A DNA stretch of 64,000 nt from Bradyrhizobium barranii subsp. barranii. Its GTDB lineage: Bacteria > Pseudomonadota > Alphaproteobacteria > Rhizobiales > Xanthobacteraceae. Both the position numbers and the translations under genes were made by a program. The stretch is taken from contig NZ_CP086136.1 in assembly GCF_017565645.3 (NCBI RefSeq), positions 8,663,501-8,727,500 on the forward strand. Direction: 5' to 3'. The stretch's first letter is position 1; every line of letters starts with the position of its first letter. Positions 1 through 8,358 of this stretch are shown here, piece by piece. The notes under the pieces are model-generated. The model did not search any database and had not been told where the DNA came from. It saw nothing but the letters and a program-made list of their open reading frames with translations.

Positions 1-1
1 G

Positions 2-415
2 GTCACCGCATCGGTGTTCTTCTCGTCTGATGTCGGCAATCCCGACACCTACTCGAAACTCTATTGCGATATGGAGATGTACAACACGACGCAGCCGCAG
101 CCCGATCCGGAGCGGTTCTTGAACCAGTGCGTCTCCTGGGAGATCGCCAACAAGGAGAACAAGTGGCTCGGCCGAAACATCTCGCGCTGGTCCGATCCCG
201 ACGCCGACAAGGCCTACAAGACCGCGCAGCAGGAGCTCGATCCGGTCAAGCGCGCCGCGCTCCTGATCAAGGTCAACGAGATCTTCTGCGAGGCCAATAT
301 TCTCGTGCCGCTGCTCTCCCGCAACATCGTCGGCGCCGGCGTCAATAACCTCATGGCTGACATCTCGGGCTGGGACGTCACGACCTGGAATCTGGGGAGC
401 TGGTATCGGGTCTGA
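2..415 (+). CDS. Peptide/dipeptide-type ABC substrate-binding protein, C-terminal part
   Basis: This is the C-terminal 137 residues of a periplasmic solute-binding protein of the SBP_bac_5 (peptide/nickel/opine) class; the start lies outside the window, and the frame is open from base 2. Visible features are the late-domain pattern with a hydrophobic strand ILVPLLSRNIVGAG and an aromatic-rich end (SGWDVTTWNLGSWYRV), as usual for the closing strand of these proteins. Its ligand cannot be read from this fragment. The stop codon lies inside the 3' end of the convergent AraC gene, with a 38-bp overlap. The family call is fairly safe; the substrate is unknown. Confidence 0.75.
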   Translation, partial: VTASVFFSSDVGNPDTYSKLYCDMEMYNTTQPQPDPERFLNQCVSWEIANKENKWLGRNISRWSDPDADKAYKTAQQELDPVKRAALLIKVNEIFCEANILVPLLSRNIVGAGVNNLMADISGWDVTTWNLGSWYRV

Positions 416-1355
416 CGACCGGCGCGCGAGGACCCGGCTCCCTCAAGGCGCCGGGTCGCATGCCGTATCTGCGCATGATGGCTTTGCTCAGCGCGCCTTC
501 GGACGCATAGCCGACCTCGCCGGCGATCTTGGCGATCGGATCGGAGGTGCCGGCCAGCCGCTTGCGCGCGACCGTCAATCGCAAATCGGACAGGAACGTC
601 ATGGGTGCGACCCCCGCGCGCTTTTGAAAAGCGCGCACCAGCGTCGCGCGCGAGGCGATCGCCACCGCCGCCATGTCGTCGAGCGTCCAGTCCCGGGCGA
701 GATCGTTGAGGATCGCCGACACCACCCGGGCCGTCATGCGGTCGCGCAACAGCGACACCGTCCCATTCCCGGAGGCATCGTCCGAAAGATGGTCGCGGAG
801 CATCATCACGAACAACGCTCTCGCGAGGTCGGCCGCAACCACCTCCGATCCAACCCGTCCAGCGGCGAGCTCTTCGCGGATGTCGATCAGCAGGCGCCGA
901 AACCGTTCCAGCAGCGGCTCCTCCGCCGTGCGCAGGATGATCTCGTCGGGAAGCGCGGCGATCAGCGGGTTCTCATCCGACGTCTCGAACAGGAAACGGC
1001 CGCACAGCAGTTCGGTATCGACCTCGGCCTCGACCGTTGCGCGCTGGCGGACGCCATTGCGGACCTCGGTCGTAACACGCCCGACAGCGCCGCCCGTCCG
1101 GCTGCGAACCGCGTGACTGTCGCCGTGCGGCAGCAGAAGGATGTCGCCGGCTTCCAGCCTCTGCGGGCCCAGGCCCGGCCGCTCGACCACGCAAGCGCCG
1201 CGCGTGACCATGTGGAATTGCGCCCATCCCTTGCCGTTCGGCGCGTGTAGGGACTCCCAGCTGCCGCCAAATTTGCAGGAATCCTCGAATATTGGACGGA
1301 TCCTGAACAGCGGCACCATCGCCTTCAACAATTCCGCCGCGTCCGCCTCCGACAT
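378..1355 (-). CDS. AraC-family transcriptional regulator with cupin sensor domain
   Basis: A 325-residue regulator. The N-terminal half (about 1-170) is a cupin-like sensor of the AraC_binding/cupin_6 type, with a beta-rich segment containing GDILLLPHGDSHAV. The C-terminal 100 residues carry the two-helix-turn-helix AraC domain: WTLDDMAAVAIASRATLVRAF, then IAKIAGEVGYASEGALSKA and the RRYGMRPGALR tail. An open frame extends to 1484, but the start at 1355 is preferred because GGGGAGAGGG lies directly upstream. It stands alone between a convergent binding-protein gene and the divergent molybdoenzyme operon, which it might control. The inducer is unknown. Confidence 0.85.
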   Translation of the reverse strand: MSEADAAELLKAMVPLFRIRPIFEDSCKFGGSWESLHAPNGKGWAQFHMVTRGACVVERPGLGPQRLEAGDILLLPHGDSHAVRSRTGGAVGRVTTEVRNGVRQRATVEAEVDTELLCGRFLFETSDENPLIAALPDEIILRTAEEPLLERFRRLLIDIREELAAGRVGSEVVAADLARALFVMMLRDHLSDDASGNGTVSLLRDRMTARVVSAILNDLARDWTLDDMAAVAIASRATLVRAFQKRAGVAPMTFLSDLRLTVARKRLAGTSDPIAKIAGEVGYASEGALSKAIMRRYGMRPGALREPGPRAPVVRPDTSSPDSRS

Positions 1356-1574
1356 CCCTCTCCCCTTGATCCGCCCGGACATGTCTCCGAGCCGCCCGGC
1401 CATTCCATGGAACAGCCAAGCGCATCTACCGTACGAGCGGGCCGTCCCGCGCATGAGTGGACCAGTACTCATGCCTTTTAACACATCCTAACGAGCAATC
1501 CTCACGGTGTTCGGTAATGTCACGCATGAAGGCGGCAGGGATTTCCAAAAACACGGTCATCACGGGGAGATCAT

Positions 1575-2846
1575 ATGACGTCCAAGACGCCAGTTGAGTT
1601 GTTGCCACGGCCTGCGAATGTGTCGCGCCGCGGCTTCGTGGGAGGCCTGTCGGCGGGCATTTTCGGCGCGGTGGCGTCCGAGGCCGCCGGCGCCGAGACG
1701 CTGGCCGACGTCCCCGATCGCGGGCCGGGCGCCGATCTCAGCGCGCACAGCGAACGCTCCCGGTTTGCAAAACTCGATCGCATCCCCGAGGCGACGCCGG
1801 GCAAGCGCAACGTCGACCCCGGCGACGCCATCAATTCCAAGACGCCGCACCAGAAGCTCGTCGGTAACATCACGCCGACCGACCTGCATTACGAGCGCAG
1901 CCATTCCGGCGTGCCTGATATCGATCCCGCGCAGCACCGGCTGCTCATCCACGGCATGGTCTCGAAGCCGCTGGTGCTCAACGTCGAGGATCTGAAGCAG
2001 ATGCCGTCGGTGACGCGCGTCGTGTTCATCGAATGCACCGGCAACGGCTGGGAGAATTGGAAAAAGGCCGATCCCGACGTGACGGTGCAGAACACGCATG
2101 GCCTCGTCAGCACCAATGAATGGACCGGCGTTCCGCTCAAATTCCTGATCGACCTCGTCGCCAAGGACAAGGGCTCGAAGTGGATGCTGGCGGAGGGCGG
2201 CGACGGCGCGGGCGTCGATCGCAGCATTCCCCTCACCGACGAGATCGTGAACGAGGCTTTCGTCGCCTACGGCCAGAACGGCGAGCCGCTGCGGCCCGCG
2301 CACGGCTTTCCGATGCGGCTGGTGATGCCGGGCTTCGAAGGCAACCTCAACATCAAATGGCTGCGCCGCCTCAAGTTCGGCAGCGAGCCCTGGATGACGC
2401 GCTGGGAGACGGCGCGCTACACCCAGCTGCTGGCCAACGGCAAGGCGCGGCAGTTCCAGCTGCGAATGGAAACCAACTCCGTCATCACCCAGCCCTCCGG
2501 CATGATGCAGATCCAGCCGGGCTATAACCGCATCTCGGGTCTTGCCTGGAGCGGCCACGGCAAGATCGCCGGGGTCGAGATCTCGACCGATGGCGCCAGG
2601 ACCTGGAAGCCCGCGCAATTGAGCCAGCCGGTGCTGTCCAAGGCGCAAGTGCGCTTCCAGATGGATTGGGCGTGGGACGGCAAGCCGACAAAAATCGTGA
2701 GCCGCTCGACCGACGACCACGGCAATGTTCAGCCGGACCGGCAGTCCTTCATCGCCGCGATGGGGACCAACGCGCTGTTTCACTACAACGCCCAGCAGAC
2801 CTGGAGCATCGACGAGGCCGGGAGGGTCCGCAATGTCCTCGCATGA
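1575..2846 (+). CDS. soxC: Sulfite dehydrogenase-type molybdoenzyme (SoxC/SorA-like)
   Basis: A 423-residue periplasmic molybdopterin oxidoreductase of the sulfite oxidase family, likely oxidising sulfite or a protein-bound sulfane sulfur. The N-terminus has a Tat signal (SRRGFVGG, then a hydrophobic stretch and an Ala-rich cleavage region near residue 40). Residues 90-270 form the Mo-pterin domain, with the Mo-binding Cys154 in FIECTGNGWENW. The rest fits the dimerisation domain (GYNRISGLAWSGHGKIAGVE). GGGGAGA precedes the ATG. The cytochrome c gene starts 14 bp before this stop, so the two are translationally coupled and form an electron-transfer pair. No soxXYZAB is present, so a stand-alone sulfite dehydrogenase is as likely as a SoxCD role. 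Confidence 0.85.
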   Translation: MTSKTPVELLPRPANVSRRGFVGGLSAGIFGAVASEAAGAETLADVPDRGPGADLSAHSERSRFAKLDRIPEATPGKRNVDPGDAINSKTPHQKLVGNITPTDLHYERSHSGVPDIDPAQHRLLIHGMVSKPLVLNVEDLKQMPSVTRVVFIECTGNGWENWKKADPDVTVQNTHGLVSTNEWTGVPLKFLIDLVAKDKGSKWMLAEGGDGAGVDRSIPLTDEIVNEAFVAYGQNGEPLRPAHGFPMRLVMPGFEGNLNIKWLRRLKFGSEPWMTRWETARYTQLLANGKARQFQLRMETNSVITQPSGMMQIQPGYNRISGLAWSGHGKIAGVEISTDGARTWKPAQLSQPVLSKAQVRFQMDWAWDGKPTKIVSRSTDDHGNVQPDRQSFIAAMGTNALFHYNAQQTWSIDEAGRVRNVLA

Positions 2847-3381
2847 CAAGCTGCTTCTCGCCGGCATCCTCACCGCGGGCCTGCTCGCCGCCCCTGCGCT
2901 GGCGTTCGATTTCGGCCGTCCGGCAACGCCGCAGGAAATCAAGCTGTGGGACATCGACGTCGGCCCCGACGGAAAGGGCCTGCCCGACGGCAGCGGCACG
3001 GCGGTGCAGGGCAAGCAGATTTTTGCCGACAATTGCGCGGCCTGTCATGGCGACAACGGCCAGGGCGGCATCAAGGATCGTCTCGCCGGCGGACAGGGCA
3101 CGCTCGCGTCCAATATGCCGGTCAAGACCGTCGGCAGCTTCTGGCCCTATGCGACGACCCTGTTCGACTACATCCATCGCGCGATGCCCTATCCGACGCC
3201 CGGCTCGCTCAGCACCGACGAGACCTATGCCGTCACCGCCTACATATTGAGCCTCAACGGCATCGTTCCCGCCGACGGCAAGGTCGACAAGGAGTCCTTG
3301 CCGAAAATCAAGATGCCCAATCGCGACGGCTTCATTCCGGAGCCGGAATTCGACCCGGCGCGATTATTCCGCAAGAAGTGA
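2833..3381 (+). CDS. Mono-haem cytochrome c, electron acceptor of the molybdoenzyme
   Basis: A 182-residue exported c-type cytochrome. It has a Sec signal peptide (about 1-24, ending APALA), a single haem-binding CAACH motif in DNCAACHGDNGQGG near residue 70, and a likely distal Met in the AMPYPTPG segment. The ATG at 2833 lies inside the upstream gene (14-bp overlap), which favours this start over a frame opening at 2725. SoxD proteins are about twice this length with two haems, so this resembles a SorB-like or half-SoxD partner that takes electrons from the preceding enzyme. Confidence 0.85.
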   Translation: MSSHDKLLLAGILTAGLLAAPALAFDFGRPATPQEIKLWDIDVGPDGKGLPDGSGTAVQGKQIFADNCAACHGDNGQGGIKDRLAGGQGTLASNMPVKTVGSFWPYATTLFDYIHRAMPYPTPGSLSTDETYAVTAYILSLNGIVPADGKVDKESLPKIKMPNRDGFIPEPEFDPARLFRKK

Positions 3382-3391
3382 GCCTGACATC

Positions 3392-3859
3392 ATGAGGCTC
3401 TTCACGCTGGTCGGGATCTTCGCGCTGGTCGCGACATGTTTCTGGGAGACGCAGGCAATGGCTACAGACGGACTCATCACCATCAAGAGCAGTTTTGGCC
3501 CGCAGGACACGATGACGCGGCTCGAGACCGAGGTGAAGGCCAAGGGCCTCACCGTGTTTGCCCATGTCGATCACGCCGCGGGCGCTGCCGCAATCGGCAT
3601 GACTCTGCGGCCGACTGATCTGCTCATCTTCGGCAACGCCAAGGGCGGCACGCCGTTGATGCAGCAGGCGCAGACCATCGGCATCGACCTGCCGCTGAAG
3701 GCGCTGGTCTGGCAGGACGAGCAAGGCGCGACCTGGCTGTCGTACAACGATCCGGCCTATCTCGCCGGCCGTCACGGCGCCGGCGAGCCGGCCAAGACCG
3801 CCATCGGCGCGATGACCGCCGCACTGCATGCGATCGCGGCCAAGGCCACCGCACCGTAA
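3392..3859 (+). CDS. DUF302-domain exported protein
   Basis: A 155-residue protein with a short N-terminal signal (LFTLVGIFALVATCF) and one DUF302 domain over about residues 25-155. The domain hallmarks are the opening strand GLITIKSSFGPQDTMTRLE, the F-x-H-V-D-H turn and the DLLIFGNAKGGTPLMQQ core. DUF302 proteins are small alpha-beta proteins of unknown biochemical role, often found beside periplasmic redox enzymes. The gene follows the cytochrome by 10 bp and is probably part of the same operon. Confidence 0.8.
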   Translation: MRLFTLVGIFALVATCFWETQAMATDGLITIKSSFGPQDTMTRLETEVKAKGLTVFAHVDHAAGAAAIGMTLRPTDLLIFGNAKGGTPLMQQAQTIGIDLPLKALVWQDEQGATWLSYNDPAYLAGRHGAGEPAKTAIGAMTAALHAIAAKATAP

Positions 3860-3891
3860 GCGCGCCGCGACGGCCGCGCGAGGAGAGGTTC

Positions 3892-4209
3892 ATGAACGTG
3901 ACCAGCGGCCAACCGGCGCCACCCAAGGCGCAAGACAGCAAGCTCGCCCGATGGCTGGTCGTCGCGGTGCTGTGCGCCATGCTCGTCGCCGCGAGCGTTC
4001 TCGGCTATCTCGGCTGGACCAGCACGGATACCAGCGTGCCGGCGTCCGGCTATGTCGCGTTGGTGCTCGGCGTGGTGTTCTCGCTGGTCGTCGGCGTCGG
4101 CCTGATGGCGCTGGTGTTTTACAGTAGCCGCAAAGGCTATGACGAACCGGTGGTGCTGATCCGGGAGCCGGAGAGCGATCCGGAGGATGGGCGGACGGAC
4201 CCGCGTTGA
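3892..4209 (+). CDS. Small two-TM membrane protein of unknown function
   Basis: A 105-residue protein with two predicted membrane helices, LARWLVVAVLCAMLVAASVL (residues 18-37) and VALVLGVVFSLVVGVGLMAL (about 55-74), and a charged tail rich in Glu, Asp and Arg. AGGAGAGG sits seven bases upstream of the ATG. It is the last gene of the molybdoenzyme cluster, 32 bp after the DUF302 gene, so a membrane anchoring or assembly role is possible, but no family was recognised. Confidence 0.65.
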   Translation: MNVTSGQPAPPKAQDSKLARWLVVAVLCAMLVAASVLGYLGWTSTDTSVPASGYVALVLGVVFSLVVGVGLMALVFYSSRKGYDEPVVLIREPESDPEDGRTDPR

Positions 4210-4254
4210 CGCCGGCACCTGCTTTTTGATGATCGCCGCGAGCCGTTTCCACAT

Positions 4255-4335
4255 CGTCATTGCGAGCGCAGCGAAGCAATCCAGAGTCTTTCCACGGAGG
4301 GATTCTGGGATTGCTTCGCTGCGCTCGCAATGACG
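4255..4335. repeat. Long palindromic intergenic repeat
   Basis: Two perfect 28-base inverted arms (4255-4282 and 4308-4335) beginning CGTCATTGCGAGCGCAGCGA enclose a 25-base loop. A transcript would fold into a long hairpin. I recall very similar palindromes scattered in Bradyrhizobium and Rhodopseudomonas intergenic DNA, comparable to REP/BIME elements. Here it follows the last gene of the sulfite-dehydrogenase cluster and may act as a terminator or 3' stabiliser. Confidence 0.85.
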
Positions 4336-4399
4336 GAGTACGGGGCGGACAGCGTCACTCTTCTCTCCTGCATTTTGAATAGCAGACACACCTTCGCAT

Positions 4400-5045
4400 C
4401 CTCGCAGCGCATCTCGCCCGAGCTTTGCTTGATCTCTCCACCCTCGAAGCCAAGAGGGCGCAGGGAAGGCCGGGTGCTGACCTCGCACCCGCGGTCCGCT
4501 GCGCGAAGATGTAGCGCAAGGAAACCGCACAGCAGCATACAGGTGGTGCCAATCACTCGGCCTTCCCTGCGCGATGGTTGGACGGCTTATGCCGTGCTCT
4601 CCCGGGAGCCGAGTTCCCTTTGGCCTCCCTCGTCCTTGCGAAATTCACCAGCACCACGCCGGTTGACGCGACTGCCGCATCCGCAAGCACTTGACCGTAG
4701 CAACGACGGCCAGGACCACACGGTTTTGCCGTACGCACGGCCCGCCATTTCGCCGCAGTTTTCCCAGCCCTGTCGACGGAGCCGGAAACTTGCAGACGAG
4801 ACGAACCTGACAGCGCCGCTCATCCGGCACGAAGTTTTGGGCTCACGGAGAGCAATCCGCCCTGCCCTTGACCTCTCGCGCCCGACGCTGCCGCGTCCAC
4901 CGCAAGCCCGGCTCGCGACAGTGACGACACAAGATCGCCCCTCTTGGTGAGCCGGGATGGGCGACACATACGCTATTTCCGAATTTCTGCAAAGTGGAAT
5001 ATTTTTGTGAGGGAGGGTTGACGGGGTGGCGGGTGTTTTGCCCGA
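4400..5045. repeat. Conserved non-coding block, bradyrhizobial-type dispersed repeat
   Basis: No reading frame here has coding character. Several segments (around 4440-4640, 4700-4790 and 4950-5040, the last with GCGACACATACGCTATTTCC and a run reading GTGGAATATTTTTGTGAGGG) match my memory of a dispersed non-coding block in Bradyrhizobium genomes. That identification is from recall only. No structural RNA fold was established. Confidence 0.45.
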
Positions 5046-5084
5046 TGGCAAACCTACAGACTGGTGACAAGCATGACGAACTCA

Positions 5085-5569
5085 ATCACAAGCGAGCCAT
5101 AGGGCAAGCGATCTTTGCGGGTGCTTATACGTTCGACCAGGAGGTCGAGCAGTAGTTGCGCGATCAAATGCGCGATCTAGACCGCGATGGCTCGATTATG
5201 AAAACGCTGAATCCCAAGGCCGTGGCTGGCATTCGCGAGGACTTCAAGCAAACCTATATCTTCTATTCTCAGCTCTCCTCATCCATCTGTTTCGGCGCTC
5301 AACCGCTATGTCGTGAGCAGCCACCCCGAGGGGCTGGGTTTTGATACTGCCCCGTTGGTCCGGCCTGAAGAAGTCGAAGAAACATATGAATATCTCTCGA
5401 TGGCCGCCCTGGGTGTCTGTGTGTCGCCAACCAAATAATCGGCGGCACATCGGGCGGGGAGCGCCTCAATGCAGTTGTCGAGCGGCATACAGCGCTTTCC
5501 CATTTTTCGAGAACGGCGGTCGACAGCACCGAGCCGAACGGCGGAACATCCAAGGAAGGCCCCGCCTAA
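5085..5569 (+). pseudogene. Decayed conserved hypothetical gene (C-terminal remnant)
   Basis: Three reading frames together give protein-like sequence. Around 5160-5270 the frame reads DQMRDLDRDGSI and FKQTYIFYSQLSSS. A second frame continues with ALNRYVVSSHPEGLGFD and VRPEEVEETYEYLSMAALGV. A third frame, after a shift near 5430, gives QIIGGTSGGERLNAVVERHT and ends at the stop 5567-5569. At least two frameshifts separate them, so this is a pseudogene. The family is not certain; a DUF5677-like protein is a weak guess. Confidence 0.5.
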
Positions 5570-6338
5570 GAGAATATGGAGGAGAGAAGTTGCCGAAATA
5601 TTGGCAGCGGGAGAGCGCTACCGCCTTCCTCCACACGACGCAAATCTGCGATATTTCCTCCGGTCGTCCACCTAAACTCAGAAGCGTGTCGAGCGGCAGG
5701 TTCAAATCGGGGACGTGCAACCACCGATACCGACATTCGGTCCAGGTTGCGATTTGACTGACGCCACCACTTTTGACTGACGTAACCCCTGGATCCTGAA
5801 CGCCAGTCACTTTCGACGGCATTCTGTCCGCTGCCGTTGTCTCCCGGTTGGCCCCCTGGATCGCCTCGACGCTTGATCGGATGCGGCCCCGATGTTCATA
5901 GCTGCGGCCCGTGTGGATGGCCGAAGATACTAGCGCGCGCCGCCCAATTCCCTGATGCTGCGCCGCACTACAGCGCGCCTAGCCTGGATTTTCGAACAGA
6001 TCGAGCCGCGGCCCGGCGGAACTTCGATCGCTACCTTTGCTAGAACCATTCAAAATGTATAGGCTGATTCGGTCAACGGGCTTGAGAGAAAGGCCTGGGA
6101 CGTTCGGGACGTGGAACGCTGAAGGGGTTGCTTGATCGGAAGGCGCGGTCGTCTTCACGGCGGGTGCGACGGATATGGAATCCGATTCAGACGGCCGTCG
6201 CGGCGGCCTGGAAGGGTCTTACCGTCGGACTTTACGTGAGCGAACCGGCAGTTGCGGCAGGCACTCCCCCGCATTCAGGTGAATGATCGCAGGGCCCGTC
6301 ATGAGCGGTCCAGCACCTTTCACGTCGGAGGAGCCGGG
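5570..6338. other. Gene-poor interval ahead of the first sigma54 activator
   Basis: No convincing gene is seen. The interval holds a 44-bp sequence (5611-5654) recurring at 38252-38295, a GGTTCAAATCGGGG string (near 5699) recurring near 57990 behind a recombinase remnant, and a weak inverted repeat CGTTC-N8-GAACG at about 6101-6118. The last resembles a degenerate form of the 18433-18453 palindrome and lies about 225 bp upstream of the activator start. Confidence 0.4.
5611..5654. repeat. 44-bp sequence shared with 38252-38295
   Basis: By eye, 37 of 44 positions match 38252-38295, including an uninterrupted CCACACGACGCA-like core and TGCGATAT at the end. Its first ten bases also resemble the sequence just after the recombinase remnant at 57848. 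It may be a footprint of a recombinase-borne element or an attachment-site relic. Confidence 0.45.
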
Positions 6339-8264
6339 ATGGACCAACGAGAAGTGCTGGCGGCGTGGGAGAAGTTCGTCGAGCGCGGAGCGTTGTCATC
6401 CGACTTGAGATCATCGGTCGCAGCGTCGTGGCAGCGATCCAGGAACCATCACGTCACCGTCGACCGTGCGCGAGCGCCGCTCGTCGCGGACGCCGAGTTG
6501 TTTCGTCATCGCTCCAAATACGCGTCGCTCCGTCATGCCGCCCGCTGCGCTCTCGAGAACTCAAAAACATTTCTGCGCGATGCAAACTCAATCATGATCC
6601 TCACCGATCCGAGTGGGCTGATCATCGATACGCAGGGCGACGACAGGGTCATCGACGCCGGCCGCGCAGTCCATCTCGAACACGGAGGACGCTGGAGCGA
6701 GGCCGACATCGGCACCAACGCGATTGGCGCCGCGATAGCGGAATCGAAACCTGTCCAAATTCACGGTACAGAGCATTTCTGCTCGGAGGTGCAGCGGTGG
6801 ACTTGCGCTGCCGTCCCGGTTCATGACCCGACCGATGGCGAACTGCTTGGCGTGGTCGACATCTCGGGTCCTGCAAGCACCTTCAATCCGCAGAGCCTGG
6901 CTTTGGCCGTCGCGGTCGGCCATCACGTGGAAAGCGTTCTGGCCCAATCGGTCCGACAGGAACACGAGGAGTTGCTGTGCCGCTTTCTCGGCAGGAGATC
7001 GCAATGGGCGAACGATGAATGCATCGTGCTCGATCGTCGTGGCATGATCCTCCACGCCACCGAGCGTGCTCTGAACGCACTCCAGCATGATCGCCACGGC
7101 ATTTACAACGACGCGCCAACCCGCTTTTTGAAGACGGTTCCCTTCGATGAGTGGCCGAGCAGGTTGAAAGAGCTGCTTCCCAACGCGAGCTTCAACTTCG
7201 TCGAGAACGAACGCTCCGGCATCGGCGCCATCGTGGTGCTGCATGCGCGACGACGCCAGTTGATCACGCATCGCGACGTCCATAAATCGAGATCCGAATC
7301 TGACGGTCGCGAGACCGCGAGCTCATCATCCGCCCGAAAGGATTCAAAGCCGGAACCACGGTCTCTTCAGAGCATGGCCGCCGGCTTCGTTGCGGACGAC
7401 CCCGCGGTCCGAGCCATCGTCCGTCAAGTCGAGACCGCGGCAGCACGCAAGATGCCCATCCTCATCCGAGGCGAGACCGGAACCGGCAAGGAACAGCTTG
7501 CCCGCCACGCCCATATGGCGAGTGGGCGGACCGGCGCGTTCGTTCCAGTGAATTGCGCCGCCCTGCCGGAAAGTCTGATCGAGAGCGAGCTGTTTGGCTA
7601 TGCCGCGGGAGCATTCACCGGGGCGCGGCGCGGCGGCGCGATTGGACTGGTCAAGGAGGCCGACGGCGGCACGCTGTTCCTTGACGAGATCGGCGACATG
7701 CCCGTCGCGCTGCAGGCGGTGCTTCTGCGCCTGCTCGACGACTGGACCGTGCGCCCCGTCGGCGGCGTCAGATCGAAGGTCGATGTCTTTCTCATCTCCG
7801 CCACCAACGCCAGGTTGGACAAGGCCATCGCCGAAGCCCGGTTCCGATCCGACCTGCTCTATCGTCTCAATACGCTCGAGGTCAACCTGCCACCGCTCCG
7901 GGATCGCAACGACTTTGATGCCATCGTTCGCCATCTGCTCAATGCGATCGACCCGAATTGCGAAATCACGCGGACGGACATTGCGCATCTCGCCGCACAT
8001 CCCTGGCCTGGCAACGTCCGCGAGCTCCGCAACGTTCTGGCGCGATTCACCCTTGCCGCTGCGGACGGCTCTATCAACGAAGCCAGCGCGGACAGCATCG
8101 TTCAACACTCCGGAGCGGAGTCCGGATCGCTCCACGACATCCACCGCGCGCGAATCCTTGTGGTGTATGCCGAGACCGCCGGAAACGTCAGCGAAACCGC
8201 ACGACGCCTCGGCGTCTCAAGAAACACCATCTATCGCGCACTGGGGCAGAAGAAGCCCGAGTGA
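6339..8264 (+). CDS. Sigma54-dependent activator, AcoR/MimR type (first of two)
   Basis: A 641-residue enhancer-binding protein. Residues about 70-215 form a GAF-type sensor, followed by a linker of about 150 residues. The AAA+ domain has Walker A GETGTGKE near 378, the sigma54-contact loop GAFTGA near 424 and Walker B GGTLFLDEIGD near 443. The C-terminal Fis-type HTH is at about 600-635 (SETARRLGVSRNTIYRAL). The ATG at 6339 has CGGAGGAG just upstream; the frame opens earlier at 6252 without a good site. It is convergent with the chaperonin gene ending the mim operon. MimR-type activators switch on diiron monooxygenase operons, so this is a probable regulator of the operon, sharing its recognition helix with the second activator at 18598. 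Confidence 0.9.
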   Translation: MDQREVLAAWEKFVERGALSSDLRSSVAASWQRSRNHHVTVDRARAPLVADAELFRHRSKYASLRHAARCALENSKTFLRDANSIMILTDPSGLIIDTQGDDRVIDAGRAVHLEHGGRWSEADIGTNAIGAAIAESKPVQIHGTEHFCSEVQRWTCAAVPVHDPTDGELLGVVDISGPASTFNPQSLALAVAVGHHVESVLAQSVRQEHEELLCRFLGRRSQWANDECIVLDRRGMILHATERALNALQHDRHGIYNDAPTRFLKTVPFDEWPSRLKELLPNASFNFVENERSGIGAIVVLHARRRQLITHRDVHKSRSESDGRETASSSSARKDSKPEPRSLQSMAAGFVADDPAVRAIVRQVETAAARKMPILIRGETGTGKEQLARHAHMASGRTGAFVPVNCAALPESLIESELFGYAAGAFTGARRGGAIGLVKEADGGTLFLDEIGDMPVALQAVLLRLLDDWTVRPVGGVRSKVDVFLISATNARLDKAIAEARFRSDLLYRLNTLEVNLPPLRDRNDFDAIVRHLLNAIDPNCEITRTDIAHLAAHPWPGNVRELRNVLARFTLAAADGSINEASADSIVQHSGAESGSLHDIHRARILVVYAETAGNVSETARRLGVSRNTIYRALGQKKPE

Positions 8265-8358
8265 TGCCATAGTGCCTCGAAGCGCCGATGCTGCAAGTAT
8301 CGCAGCATGCCCAGCTATGGACAGAGCGCCGGTCGCTTCGAACCGATGATTGTTCCGT

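Noticed and set aside
1560..3032. A 490-codon minus-strand frame opposite the molybdoenzyme gene
   Set aside because: It is an antisense shadow of a well-matched enzyme in high-GC DNA; composition is His/Arg/Asp-rich with no family features.
4330..4950. A 206-codon plus-strand frame in the non-coding block
   Set aside because: Ser/Arg/Pro-rich with no ribosome site; it lies in DNA that looks like a non-coding repeat.
5691..5721. GGTTCAAATCGGG resembling the T-loop of a tRNA (also near 57990)
   Set aside because: The flanking stem bases do not pair and no acceptor, D or anticodon arm could be found.
6250..6275. GGCAC-N-GCA string upstream of the first activator as a possible sigma54 promoter
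   Set aside because: GG and GC are nine, not ten, bases apart and the rest of the consensus is missing.
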